NCBI RefSeq assembly: GCF_001641635.1
Contig: NZ_LUUB01000079.1
Span: forward strand, 329,308 to 393,307
DNA length: 64,000 bases
Direction of reading: 5' to 3'
From: Bradyrhizobium centrolobii
GTDB lineage: Bacteria; Pseudomonadota; Alphaproteobacteria; Rhizobiales; Xanthobacteraceae
Positions 45,180 through 53,433 of this stretch are shown one piece after another (the stretch's first letter is position 1; the number at the start of each line of letters is the position of its first letter). Position numbers and translations under genes: made by a program. The notes beneath the pieces are model-generated. The model did no database searches. It had not been told where the DNA came from and saw only the letters and a program-made list of their open reading frames with translations.

Positions 45180-48100
45180 TGGCATCGATCTCGGAGCCCT
45201 TCATCCGCCGCCCGGTCGCGACCACGCTGCTGTCGATCGGGCTGTTTCTCTTGGGTGTCGTCGCCTACGAGTTCCTGCCGGTCGCCTCGGTGCCGAATGT
45301 CGACTTCCCGGCCATCTTCGTCTCCGCGAGCCGGCCGGGCGCCGATCCTTCCGTGATGGCGGCGACGGTGGCCTCGCCGCTGGAGCGGCGGCTGGGCGAG
45401 ATCGCTGGGATCAACCAGATCACTTCGACGAGCTCGCTGGGGACGACCAATATCCAGCTCCAGTTCGACATCGGCCGCAACATCGACAAGGCCGCCCGTG
45501 ACGTGCAGGCGGCCATCAATGCCTCGCTCGTCGACCTGCCGAGCGACCTGCCGACGCTGCCGCGCTTCCGGAAAGCGAACACGGCCGGCGCCCCGGTCTT
45601 CGTGCTGGCGCTGACATCGAAGACCCTTTCCGCCAGCGCGATCTACGACGTCGCCGACACGGTCCTCGCACAGCGCATCTCGCAGGTGCCGGGCGTCGGC
45701 GACGTGACGGTGAGCGGCGCCGACCAGCCGGCCGTACGGATCCAGCTCAACCCGGTGGCGCTGTCGAATGCCGGCATCGCCACCGACGACGTGCGGACCG
45801 CGATCATCAACGCCAACCCGCTCGGTCCGGTCGGCATCTTCAACGGCGACCGCCAGAGCGAGACGCTGTCGCTCAACCGGCAGATGCGCACGGCCAAAGA
45901 GTTCCGCGACATCGTCATCAAGAGCGCGAACGGCAACTTTGTCCGGCTCTCCGACGTCGCCGACATCGAGGATTCCGTCCGCAACGCCCGCTCGATCGCC
46001 TGGTTCAACAAGCAGCCGGCGGTGTTGATCCAGATCACCAAGCAGGGGGACGCCAACGTCATCGACACCGTCGACCGGGTCAAGGCGCTGATCCCTGAGC
46101 TGAAGCAATGGATTCCGGCTGGTGTCGAGGTTTCCACCCTGGTCGATCGCACCGGCACGATCCGCGCCAGCGTATTGGACATGCAATGGACGCTGCTGGC
46201 GACCGCCTTCCTGGTGATGGTCGTGGTGTTCGTGTTCCTGCGCCGCCTGACGCCGACCATTGCGGCCGGCATTTCGGTGCCGCTTGCGCTCGCCGGCACC
46301 TGCGCCGGCATGTGGCTGGCCGGCTTCTCAATCGACAACCTCTCGCTGATGGCGCTTGCCATCTCCGTCGGCTTCGTAGTCGACGACGCCATCGTCATGA
46401 TCGAGAACATGTTCCGCAATCTCGAACATGGCATGCGGCCGTTTCAGGCGGCGCAGGAAGGCGCCCGGCAGATCGGCTTCACCGTGGTGTCGATCAGCCT
46501 GTCGCTGATCGCGGCCTTCACGCCGCTGATCTTCATGGACGGCATCGTCGGCCGGCTGCTGCGCGAATTCTCGCTGACGCTCACCTTCGCGGTCGTGGTC
46601 TCGACCCTGGTGTCGCTCACGGTGACGCCGATGATCTGCGCCCACTACATCCGGCAGACCACCTCTGGCACCGCGACGCTGTTCGACCGGATGATCGAGG
46701 GATCGCTGTCGCGCATCGTCGCCTTCTACACCCGCACCTTACGCGTCGTGCTGGAATTTCCGCTGCTGACGCTGCTCGTGTTCTTCGCCACGATCGGCCT
46801 CACGGTGACGCTCTACATCAAGGTGCCTAAAGGCTATTTCCCGACCGACGATTCCGGATTCGTCATCGGCGCGACGCGGGCCTCCGCCGACATCTCGTTC
46901 CAGTCGATGCTGGGCTTGCAGCAGCAGCTCGCCGACATCGTCATGGCCGATCCGGCTGTCGCCGGCATCGGCTCGGTCCTTGGCGGTGGCGGGCCCGGCC
47001 CGGCCACCTCCAACCGCGGCACCATGTTCATCAGCCTGAAGCCGCCGGCCGAGCGAAACTATGTCTCGACCGAAATTGTCATCGATCGCTTACGCCGCAA
47101 TCTCTATCGCGTCGCCGGCATCCGCCTGTTCATGTTCGCGGCGCAAGACGTCCGCGCCGGCGGACGGCAGAGCGACTCGAACTACCAGTACACGCTGTCG
47201 AGCACCGATCTGGACCTGTTGCAGCAATGGGCGCCGATCGTGGCCAAGCGAATGGAGACGGTCGAAGGCATCACCGACGTTTCCGCCGATCGCGACCCCG
47301 GCGGATTGCAGCTCACGCTCAGGATTGATCGTCAGGCCGCCTCGCGGCTTGGCGTGCGCGTGCAGGACATCGATAACGCGCTGAACAACGCGTTCGCGCA
47401 GCGGCAGATCTCGATCATCTACACCCAGCGCAACCAGTACATGATCGTGCTGGAGACCGATCCGAAATTCCAGGTCGATCCCTCCAATCTCGATCGCATC
47501 TATGTCGCCGGCGCCAACGACGTGCAGGTGCCGCTGTCGGCCGTGGTGCATGCGACGCGCGGACTCGCCGCGCTCGCGGTCTATCACTCGCAGTCATTCC
47601 CCTCGACCACGGTGTCGTTCAATCTCCTGCCGGGCGTGCCGCTCCAGGCCGCTACGGAGAACATCCAGCGTGCGGTCGAGGAATTGCACATGCCGGAAGG
47701 CATTCGCGGCAGCTTTGATGGCAACGCGGGCGATTTCGCCAGGACCAGCGGCCGGCAGCCGCTGCTCATCCTCGGCGCGCTGGTTGCGATGTATATCGTG
47801 CTGGGCGTGCTCTATGAGAGCCTCGCCCATCCCCTGACCATCATCTCGACGCTGCCCTCGGCGGGGCTCGGCGCGCTGCTCGCCTTGCAGGTCACCAACA
47901 CGCCGCTGACGGTGATTGCCTTTGTCGGCATCATCCTGTTGATCGGCATCGTCAAGAAGAACGGCATCATGATGGTCGACTTCGCGCTCGACGCCGAGCG
48001 CCAGCGCGGCCTGTCCTCGGCAGAGGCGATCTTCGAGGCCTGCCAGGCGCGCTTTCGTCCCATCCTGATGACGACGATGGCGGCACTGTTCGCGGGCATT

Positions 48101-48280
48101 CCGCTCGTGATCGCGACCGGGCCCGGCACCGAGCTGCGCCGTCCGCTCGGCATCACCATCATCGGCGGCCTGTTCGTCTCGCAGATCCTGACGCTCTACA
48201 CCACGCCCGTGATCTACCTCTTGATCGACCGTCTGCGCCGCCGCTCCGAGCCGCGCGCGGTTGCCGCGCCGGCGGAATAG
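45179..48280 (+). CDS. RND efflux permease 2, MdtC-like
   Basis: This 1,033-residue permease is a paralogue of the one just upstream: SEPFIRRPVATTLLSIGLFL, the TM4 motif GFVVDDAIVMIENMFRNLEHG and the end TPVIYLLIDRLRRRSE. It presumably forms the mixed trimer with the first permease. Bases 45176-45178 (GTG) could also serve as start. Substrates may be drugs, bile-like compounds or plant flavonoids, which cannot be told from sequence. Confidence 0.94.
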   Translation: MASISEPFIRRPVATTLLSIGLFLLGVVAYEFLPVASVPNVDFPAIFVSASRPGADPSVMAATVASPLERRLGEIAGINQITSTSSLGTTNIQLQFDIGRNIDKAARDVQAAINASLVDLPSDLPTLPRFRKANTAGAPVFVLALTSKTLSASAIYDVADTVLAQRISQVPGVGDVTVSGADQPAVRIQLNPVALSNAGIATDDVRTAIINANPLGPVGIFNGDRQSETLSLNRQMRTAKEFRDIVIKSANGNFVRLSDVADIEDSVRNARSIAWFNKQPAVLIQITKQGDANVIDTVDRVKALIPELKQWIPAGVEVSTLVDRTGTIRASVLDMQWTLLATAFLVMVVVFVFLRRLTPTIAAGISVPLALAGTCAGMWLAGFSIDNLSLMALAISVGFVVDDAIVMIENMFRNLEHGMRPFQAAQEGARQIGFTVVSISLSLIAAFTPLIFMDGIVGRLLREFSLTLTFAVVVSTLVSLTVTPMICAHYIRQTTSGTATLFDRMIEGSLSRIVAFYTRTLRVVLEFPLLTLLVFFATIGLTVTLYIKVPKGYFPTDDSGFVIGATRASADISFQSMLGLQQQLADIVMADPAVAGIGSVLGGGGPGPATSNRGTMFISLKPPAERNYVSTEIVIDRLRRNLYRVAGIRLFMFAAQDVRAGGRQSDSNYQYTLSSTDLDLLQQWAPIVAKRMETVEGITDVSADRDPGGLQLTLRIDRQAASRLGVRVQDIDNALNNAFAQRQISIIYTQRNQYMIVLETDPKFQVDPSNLDRIYVAGANDVQVPLSAVVHATRGLAALAVYHSQSFPSTTVSFNLLPGVPLQAATENIQRAVEELHMPEGIRGSFDGNAGDFARTSGRQPLLILGALVAMYIVLGVLYESLAHPLTIISTLPSAGLGALLALQVTNTPLTVIAFVGIILLIGIVKKNGIMMVDFALDAERQRGLSSAEAIFEACQARFRPILMTTMAALFAGIPLVIATGPGTELRRPLGITIIGGLFVSQILTLYTTPVIYLLIDRLRRRSEPRAVAAPAE

Positions 48281-48319
48281 GCGGTTGTTGAGGCGCCGCG
48301 CGCAGCGTATAGCGGCGGC

Positions 48320-49060
48320 ATGTCGAACCCACAGGACACGGCGGCCGCAGCAGCCGAGCCGCTTCCCGAATGCCCGCACTGCCAGAAGCCGATGCCGCTG
48401 TGCATCTGCGACAGCGTCACGCCGATTGAGAACCGCCTTGGACTCCTGATCCTCCAGCATCCGCAGGAGCAGGACAGGGCGCTCGGCACCGCGCGCCTGA
48501 CGGCGAAGCACTTTGCCAACGCGACTGTGCGGGTCGGCCTGTCCTGGCCGAGCCTTTCCAAGGCGCTGGGTCGGCCGGTCGAGAATGCCGCGCGCTGGGC
48601 CGTGCTCTATCTCGGCTCGGCGCGCGCGGCCGATCTCGAGACCGAGAGTGAGATCGTCGCGCTCACCCGCAAGGGTGAGGTCGCGGAGAACCAGCGCGCC
48701 ATCCTGGGCAAGCTCGAAGGCGTGGTGCTGCTCGACGGCACCTGGAGCCAGGCCAAGGCGCTGTGGTGGCGCAATCCCTGGATGCTGAAATGCCAGCGCG
48801 TGATCCTCAATCCGGCGCACCCCTCGCGCTACGGGCGCCTGCGCCGCGAGCCACGCCGCGACGGTCTCTCGACCATCGAGGCCGCCGCGACGATCCTGGC
48901 CGGCCTCGAGCGGCGCCCCGACATCGCCGAGACGCTGCATGCGAGTTTTGAGCGGATGCTGGCGCGCTATCGCGAGGTGCAGGCGGAGATGCCGGAGCTC
49001 GCGCCCAAGCCAGCTCCCAAGGGCCGACGGCGCGACTTCCGGCGTGGCAAACGGCACTGA
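48320..49060 (+). CDS. DTW domain protein, tRNA-uridine aminocarboxypropyltransferase (TapT-like)
   Basis: This 246-residue protein has an N-terminal zinc site (CPHCQKPMPLCIC, Cys18/21/28/30), the ILQHPQE block and the DxTW motif as DGTWSQAKALWW (Asp139 to Trp142). The DTW family transfers the 3-amino-3-carboxypropyl group of SAM to tRNA uridine (acp3U47). The C-terminus is a basic tail (GRRRDFRRGKRH) that suits RNA binding. It lies close to tRNA genes but on its own transcript, starting about 40 bases after the efflux operon. Confidence 0.88.
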   Translation: MSNPQDTAAAAAEPLPECPHCQKPMPLCICDSVTPIENRLGLLILQHPQEQDRALGTARLTAKHFANATVRVGLSWPSLSKALGRPVENAARWAVLYLGSARAADLETESEIVALTRKGEVAENQRAILGKLEGVVLLDGTWSQAKALWWRNPWMLKCQRVILNPAHPSRYGRLRREPRRDGLSTIEAAATILAGLERRPDIAETLHASFERMLARYREVQAEMPELAPKPAPKGRRRDFRRGKRH

Positions 49061-49071
49061 GAAGGTGATCA

Positions 49072-49395
49072 GTGCAGGGAGCAGCGGATCAACGCTGCAA
49101 ATGGTTTCGCCAGACCGTTGCGCATCGGAAGCTTGCAACGAACTGTCCCTGGAAAAAGACCAGTCAGTTTTCTTCGCCTGGCGAGATGCGCCGCTTCTTG
49201 AAATGGATGGGTGAACAAATCGCTGGCGGAGCTGCTGAGGAAATTACCGCTCCGGTCGATCAACAAGTCATCTCGGGCGAGCGATGGTTTAGACAGGTTC
49301 CGTCCGACAGGCGCTGGCGTCTCGTTCCGGCTGACGGACCTTTGGCCGCCGGATTCTGGCCAATCGAAAATTCGGCTCGTCAAGATCCAGATTAG
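49072..49395 (+). CDS. Hypothetical protein next to DTW gene
   Basis: From a GTG at 49072, or an ATG at about 49186, this frame encodes up to 107 residues, the best-looking part being RRFLKWMGEQIAGGAAEEIT and WRLVPADGPLAAGFWPIENS. The start is uncertain, and the basic N-terminal part (RKLATNCPWKK) looks less protein-like. I do not recognise it. It opens the accessory patch around tRNA-Cys. Confidence 0.4.
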   Translation: MQGAADQRCKWFRQTVAHRKLATNCPWKKTSQFSSPGEMRRFLKWMGEQIAGGAAEEITAPVDQQVISGERWFRQVPSDRRWRLVPADGPLAAGFWPIENSARQDPD

Positions 49396-49421
49396 GGGCA
49401 CTCGATCTGGCCTTGGGTACT

Positions 49422-49537
49422 TGTGCCAAGAGAACCTTCGCTCCCACATCCGTTCCACTTGCGACAAGCGGCGGAAATGTCTAAGGCATTCCCCCGTGGG
49501 GCCACGTGGCGGAGTGGTTACGCAGCGGTCTGCAAAA
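49422..49537. repeat. 116-bp exact duplication, copy 1 (contains 5' half of tRNA-Cys)
   Basis: These 116 bases are identical to 50260-50375, from TGTGCCAAGAGAACC to GGTCTGCAAAA. The shared part holds the presumed promoter and the first 38 bases of tRNA-Cys, up to the anticodon loop. In this copy the sequence then diverges, so it is a half tRNA gene, not functional as tRNA. The region between the copies is 722 bases. Confidence 0.95.
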
Positions 49538-49565
49538 GCGAGCTGGTTTACTCCGCTCAACATTC

Positions 49566-49593
49566 GCAAACCCCTATTTTTATAGGGGTTTGC
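49566..49593. terminator. Perfect 12-pair hairpin after the half tRNA
   Basis: GCAAACCCCTAT pairs with ATAGGGGTTTGC around a TTTT loop. It lies 28 bases after the half-tRNA break and five bases before a small gene. It may end transcription from the copied tRNA promoter or serve as a recombination site; there is no T run outside the loop. Confidence 0.5.
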
Positions 49594-49597
49594 ACAC

Positions 49598-49729
49598 ATG
49601 GCAAAGAGAACACTTGCACAAGTGCAGTCACTGCAAAGCCGATGGCATGAGCAGCCGATTTTTTATTTTCCGAACCAGGCAGACGCCATTGCAATCCGAG
49701 AGCTAAATCGCTTAAACAACCGAGGATAG
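49598..49729 (+). CDS. Possible 43-residue protein in the tRNA-Cys duplication interval
   Basis: This short frame reads MAKRTLAQVQSLQSRWHEQP and continues to RELNRLNNRG before a TAG. It is amphipathic and free of Cys. No ribosome binding site is clear, since the hairpin at 49566-49593 ends four bases before the ATG. I do not recognise it. It could be a remnant of a longer gene. Confidence 0.35.
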   Translation: MAKRTLAQVQSLQSRWHEQPIFYFPNQADAIAIRELNRLNNRG

Positions 49730-49835
49730 CGCCGCACAAGGACGATCCTACGCAACGGTTCGCCAGACAGTTGCGCATCCATGCTGAAAGAGGCCGCCAA
49801 CTGAGGCAGTCTGCCGCTAAAGGTCGAAGGGGCCG

Positions 49836-50141
49836 ATGACCCACTTCATGGGTGTAGTGATTGCCTGTCTGGAGGCCGCCGACCACAATCCAGATGGCAT
49901 CAGAGAACTGGCCGACCGGCTTCAGCAAATTGCAGTCGAGCGCCCTGATCTCGTTGAACGCTACGACAAGGCCCTTGCGGCGCGTGATGCTGGGGAAATG
50001 GAACGTCTGTGGTTCCAGTGCAAATTGGTTTTAAAATCCTGGGGCAACCTGCGGATCAACGCGATCACTGGTCGGCTTCACATTGGGCACGGAAGCCGGT
50101 CATTCCCGCTGTTTCCGCGCGTTTTCCAAATCTGGCCCTGA
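49836..50141 (+). CDS. Hypothetical helical protein in the tRNA-Cys duplication interval
   Basis: This frame encodes up to 101 residues with a helical, acidic N-terminal half (ACLEAADHNPDGIRELADRL then QQIAVERPDLVERYDKALAA) that looks like a real protein, and a less certain basic end (GRLHIGHGSRSFPLFPRVFQ). No membrane segment or signal is present. It lies between the two tRNA-Cys repeats and is therefore probable cargo or a trapped resident gene. Function unknown. Confidence 0.5.
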   Translation: MTHFMGVVIACLEAADHNPDGIRELADRLQQIAVERPDLVERYDKALAARDAGEMERLWFQCKLVLKSWGNLRINAITGRLHIGHGSRSFPLFPRVFQIWP

Positions 50142-50259
50142 GCCGAGTGAATTAGAGCACCACCAAATTCACTTGGGACACCGGGCGCGGACAGTAGCTA
50201 AGAGCACTATCGAACCGACGAAAAACACGAACGGACACGGAACGAGAACATCTGGCACA

Positions 50260-50375
50260 TGTGCCAAGAGAACCTTCGCTCCCACATCCGTTCCACTTGC
50301 GACAAGCGGCGGAAATGTCTAAGGCATTCCCCCGTGGGGCCACGTGGCGGAGTGGTTACGCAGCGGTCTGCAAAA
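50260..50375. repeat. 116-bp exact duplication, copy 2 (complete tRNA-Cys side)
   Basis: Identical to 49422-49537. Here the repeat runs into the intact tRNA-Cys, so this is the functional locus. The absence of any mismatch over 116 bases suggests a recent or gene-converted duplication. Confidence 0.95.
50297..50325 (+). promoter_or_regulatory. Predicted tRNA-Cys promoter
   Basis: TTGCGA (50297-50302) and TAAGGC (50320-50325) are 17 bases apart, and the tRNA starts 13 bases after the -10. The -10 is weak. An identical copy lies in the first repeat (49459-49487). Confidence 0.4.
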
Positions 50376-50411
50376 CCGTTTACACCAGTTCAATTCTGGT
50401 CGTGGCCTCCA
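50338..50411 (+). tRNA. tRNA-Cys (GCA anticodon)
   Basis: A complete 74-base cloverleaf: acceptor GGCCACG/CGTGGCC, D arm GGCGGAGTGGTTACGC, anticodon stem CGGT with loop CTGCAAA giving GCA, T arm with CAGTTCAATTCTG, discriminator T and encoded CCA. The 5' half is duplicated at 49500-49537. Confidence 0.95.
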
Positions 50412-50599
50412 TCACAAGCTTCTGATCTTCAAAGACAATTCAATTCCGCGACGAGTTCCGCCGATCCGCGCGAAGGGACGCCCGCGCGCTCGTCCACCGG
50501 ATTTGCCCGGGGCTGCCGGAAATCGGCGATTCAGGCCGGCTGGCATGGAGTTCGCATCACGTGGTGATGCATCCCCGTCCAACCAGAGCTGGAGAGCAC

Positions 50600-50752
50600 G
50601 TGGGCGACGTCGTCCGATTTGTCCCGAAGTCCGAGCTGGAGCGGGCCCGCCTCATTCGTGAGGCCCGCGCGATCTATGACAGCATCTTCCCGCCGGCCGT
50701 CGCCGATCGGGAGCCGCAGGAAGGCGAGGGGGTGCCGGGCGTCAAGAACTGA
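50600..50752 (+). CDS. Small conserved-looking protein
   Basis: From GTG at 50600, preceded by GGAG nine bases upstream, this encodes 50 residues: GDVVRFVPKSELERARLIRE then ARAIYDSIFPPA and an acidic tail. It resembles short rhizobial proteins I have seen as hypothetical. The open frame to 50561 adds improbable residues. Function is unknown. Confidence 0.6.
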   Translation: MGDVVRFVPKSELERARLIREARAIYDSIFPPAVADREPQEGEGVPGVKN

Positions 50753-50794
50753 TGGTGGTCGCGCCGGGGCCGTCCAGGTTAGGCGCAGGGTCGT

Positions 50795-51001
50795 TCAGCA
50801 GGCCGCGTACCAGCCGTCAGGAAACGGCAGGAGGGGCCAGGCGCCCTCATTGTCATTCGCGGCCTTGGGAGTTTCCTTGAGCGTTGCGTCGTACGTCCAC
50901 GAGCGGGGCACGAATTCCTCCTCCGGCGCGAGCGCTAAATCTTCATGGACCATGGCGTCCCGGACGGCATCCAGCAGCAAGTTGAATTCGGCTTCGCTCA
51001 T
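50795..51001 (-). CDS. Small hypothetical protein
   Basis: From ATG at 51001, with a GGAGG ribosome binding site just upstream, this encodes 68 residues: MSEAEFNLLLDAVRDAMVHE, then a Pro/Glu/Trp-rich part (FVPRSWTYDATLKETPKAAN) and a hydrophobic aromatic end (PFPDGWYAAC). It is likely cytoplasmic. The longer frame to 51223 is less protein-like. I know no function. Confidence 0.6.
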   Translation of the reverse strand: MSEAEFNLLLDAVRDAMVHEDLALAPEEEFVPRSWTYDATLKETPKAANDNEGAWPLLPFPDGWYAAC

Positions 51002-51258
51002 CACACCCTCCGGAACGCGGATGGCGCAATGTCGCAAAGCCGGTTTGTTTCCCGATTGAGCCGATCGTTCGCATTTTAACGATCCGGCGATCGGGACCAG
51101 ATTGGTTAGCGATTCCTGAAAAAATCTCCGCGAGAAGCTAGGCCTGCCCTGCGCGCGCCGAGTGTGAAAGAAATCACATTCCCGCAAGTTTATTTCCCGT
51201 AGGTCTTCCGCGACGCCGGCCAATGCGGGCCGGGGCAGTGCAGACGGGAGACTCGGTC

Positions 51259-51519
51259 ATGAAGGCGAGGTTCTTGCGGTTTGCGGGTGTGAAGAGCCGG
51301 GCGCGTCGGGCATCGTCGATCGGGCTGTTTCTTACGCTGTTCGCCTCCGCTGCCCAGGCGCAGGGAACGCCGGAGCAGCGCCGGGCCTGTACGCCCGACG
51401 TCTATCGCCTCTGCGCCGGCGAGATCCCCAATGTCCGCGCCATCACGGCCTGCCTCCGGCGCAACCGGGCCAGTCTGAGCGAAGCCTGCCGCTCCGCGTT
51501 CGGCCAAGCCGGCGGCTGA
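51259..51519 (+). CDS. Exported cysteine-rich repeat protein
   Basis: This 86-residue protein has a basic n-region, a signal core (SSIGLFLTLFASAAQAQG) and a mature part with four cysteines: RACTPDVYRLCAGEIPN and ITACLRRNRASLSEACRSAF. This C-x3-D-x2-R-x-C layout is a familiar rhizobial periplasmic domain related to the cysteine-rich repeat family. It likely holds two disulfides. The role is unknown. Confidence 0.72.
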   Translation: MKARFLRFAGVKSRARRASSIGLFLTLFASAAQAQGTPEQRRACTPDVYRLCAGEIPNVRAITACLRRNRASLSEACRSAFGQAGG

Positions 51520-51767
51520 GCACGCCTGTGGATTTGTGCGCAGCAAGTGGTTTGCGGCGCTTACGTAAATCCGTCGGAATAGGCCTGTGCATATGCTGCG
51601 GAGAAGCTGTTGAGAGGCAGGAATCTGACGCAAATCCGTCAATGATCGAAATCATCTCAGCCGGCTTCACGCCCAATCGTGTCCTCTCCGGACATCACTT
51701 GGTTTTGCTGCCATAGATTAGTCTGGCGGGTCCGCCGTGCTTCATCGGCTGCTGGCGAGAACTGTTC

Positions 51768-51895
51768 GCCCGTCGGGCAAAACACTGCGGTAGCCAGGTG
51801 AGCGAAGCGATACCGGGGGATGATGTCGAGTAGGGGATCCCGGATTCGCTGCTCTCACCGCTACAAGCCCTTGCGTTGCCCGACGGGCAAAACAT
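51768..51895. repeat. Pair of GCCCGWCGGGC palindromes
   Basis: GCCCGTCGGGCAAAACA at 51768-51784 and GCCCGACGGGCAAAACA at 51878-51894 differ by one base and are in the same orientation about 110 bases apart. Each has a perfect 11-base palindromic core. Function unknown. Confidence 0.65.
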
Positions 51896-52035
51896 CCCAC
51901 GGCTGGGTCAATCGCGGGAGGCGAAAATATTCGCCTTTACAGAATTTCTGATTTTGCGTAGATCTGCGCCACCTCATCCCAGTCAGAGGGGCGTATCGCG
52001 ATCGTCACGAAACGCGGGATGAGTTGTGGTGGACG

Positions 52036-52475
52036 CTGGGCCGCGTCGGCGCGAAGGCGATCGTAGGGCGGGAAACCGTGAGCGATCGCGGCGCGCACAC
52101 GACCGGCGCGGTCAGCGTACGGCAAAACCGTGTGGTCCTGGCGCCCGGAGTCTGCGCGTCAAGTCTTGCGGTGATGCTGCGGCCCGACCGGGCGCGCGCA
52201 TCAGCCATCTGCAAGGTGACGGGGGCAATAGTGCATCGCTCCCCGGGGAGAGCTCGGCATAAGCCGTCAAACCACCGCGCAGGGAAGGCCGGGTTGTTTC
52301 CGGTTTCACCTGTATGCCGCTGTGCAAATTTCGTAGCGCATCTTTCGCACAGTGGACCGCGGGTGCCAGCCGGCACCCGGTCTTCCCTGCGCCCTCTGAC
52401 CCCAGAGGGTGTCGAGACGACGGGAAAGCTCGGGCGATGCAAGCCGCGAGAATGCGCATCTATGCCTCCGCGATT
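52036..52475. repeat. Probable dispersed repeat block (boundaries approximate)
   Basis: All six frames give Arg/Pro-rich translations of the kind often annotated as spurious proteins (for example GSEGAGKTGCRLAPAVHCAK on the minus strand). I recall that peptide from many Bradyrhizobium genomes, which marks a multicopy noncoding element. Only one copy is in this window, so the claim rests on memory. Confidence 0.5.
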
Positions 52476-52515
52476 TGAGATGCGAATTGAACAAGGCATG
52501 CTCATGCCCACACTC

Positions 52516-52603
52516 CGTCATTGCGAGCGCAGCGAAGCAGTCCAGGAATCCCACCGCGGAAAGATTCCGGATTGCTTCGTCGCAAGAGCTCCTCGCAATG
52601 ACG
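52516..52603. repeat. Palindromic repeat bounded by CGTCATTGCGAG
   Basis: The 88-base element starts CGTCATTGCGAG and ends with its exact complement CTCGCAATGACG, with further complementarity inside (GAAGCAGTCC against GGATTGCTTC). This is a familiar dispersed palindrome in many bacteria. It may fold as a long hairpin. Confidence 0.8.
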
Positions 52604-52761
52604 GTGTGGAGGTGGCGATCGCGCAGAAGGACCTCGAGGCTGCCCTACGACCCCGGCACCAAAACCACGTCCTTCATCGCCGAATAGTCTGGCCATCGCT
52701 GGCCGGAGAAGGGGCCGAAGGCCCTTCCACGACGCGTTGCGGAAGATGACGAATTCGTCCT

Positions 52762-52789
52762 TTGCAAGCGCAACCGGCTTTGTTATACG
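52762..52789 (+). promoter_or_regulatory. Predicted tRNA-Asn promoter
   Basis: TTGCAA (52762-52767) and TATACG (52784-52789) are separated by 16 bases, and the tRNA begins 30 bases downstream. Both boxes are reasonable for a housekeeping sigma factor. Confidence 0.5.
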
Positions 52790-52819
52790 CAGCCGCGCGC
52801 GAACGTCGGTTCGCCCTTT

Positions 52820-52894
52820 TCCTCGGTAGCTCAGCGGTAGAGCATCCGACTGTTAATCGGATGGTCGCTGGTTCGAATCCAGCCCGGGGAGCCA
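52820..52894 (+). tRNA. tRNA-Asn (GTT anticodon)
   Basis: A complete 75-base cloverleaf: acceptor TCCTCGG/CCGGGGA, D arm TAGCTCAGCGGTAGAGCA, anticodon stem around loop CTGTTAA giving GTT, T arm GCTGGTTCGAATCCAGC and encoded CCA end. Confidence 0.95.
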
Positions 52895-53105
52895 AATTTC
52901 ATCGTGATATCAATAAATTGACTTCGCGTCTTGAGATGCTGCGCGACGCCGTTGCAGCAAGCTCGCAACTGCTCCGGTCGCTTCCGACGCAGAATCACAT
53001 TCAAGCAGACGTGTGGAATGGCGCCCTCGCGCCATGAGGGTGGCGCCAAATCGACTCAATTCAAATCGAGCTTGCGGGGGCCGGACACTTGCGGAGCTGA
53101 TTCCA

Positions 53106-53285
53106 ATGCCAGTCATCCAGATTGACCATTCCCGCGTGGCCCCCTCGATTCTGCCGGCGGATGTTCCCAAACTCAGCGACGATGAATGCCTGGCGCGGCT
53201 CGTACATGCCGTGGAGGCGCCCGATCCGGAACGGCTCGACGAAGTGGCTGCGTTGATCGGCCGGTTGGCGGTCGCGATCGAATAG
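53106..53285 (+). CDS. Small hypothetical acidic protein
   Basis: This 59-residue protein (MPVIQIDHSRVAPSILPADV, then LSDDECLARLVHAVEAPDPE) is acidic and helical with no signal peptide. Its composition and position between tRNA-Asn and the PCMT-like gene suggest a real small gene. The start at 53106 is chosen because the upstream frame crosses Arg-rich sequence. Function is unknown. Confidence 0.58.
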   Translation: MPVIQIDHSRVAPSILPADVPKLSDDECLARLVHAVEAPDPERLDEVAALIGRLAVAIE

Positions 53286-53433
53286 GCTGGCTTGGCCCGT
53301 TTTGCGGTGAGCGGCACCGGGATGCCGTGCCGGCTGTTCCCGGGCCAACGCCCGTGTTGCGTTTTGGCAGAGCTTGTTCCAAAGATGCGGCCAACTTCCG
53401 TCCGCGGCATCGTCCGCATTTCAGGGTCCGCAA

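Larger units (their letters stand above)
51520..52819. other. Repeat-rich gene-free stretch
   Basis: No credible gene was found in about 1.3 kb. It holds two copies of a short GCCCGWCGGGCAAAACA palindrome (51768-51784 and 51878-51894), a block of about 440 bases (roughly 52036-52475) that I recall as a dispersed Bradyrhizobium repeat, and a bounded palindrome at 52516-52603. The promoter of tRNA-Asn ends the stretch. Confidence 0.6.

Noticed and set aside
49422-50411. A classical genomic island integrated at tRNA-Cys
   Set aside because: No integrase is visible, and the duplicated part is the 5' half with the promoter rather than the 3' end, so normal attachment-site logic does not apply.
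52024-52749. A 241-residue plus-strand frame in the repeat-rich region
   Set aside because: It runs through a recognised repeat and a palindrome, has unnatural composition and no ribosome binding site.
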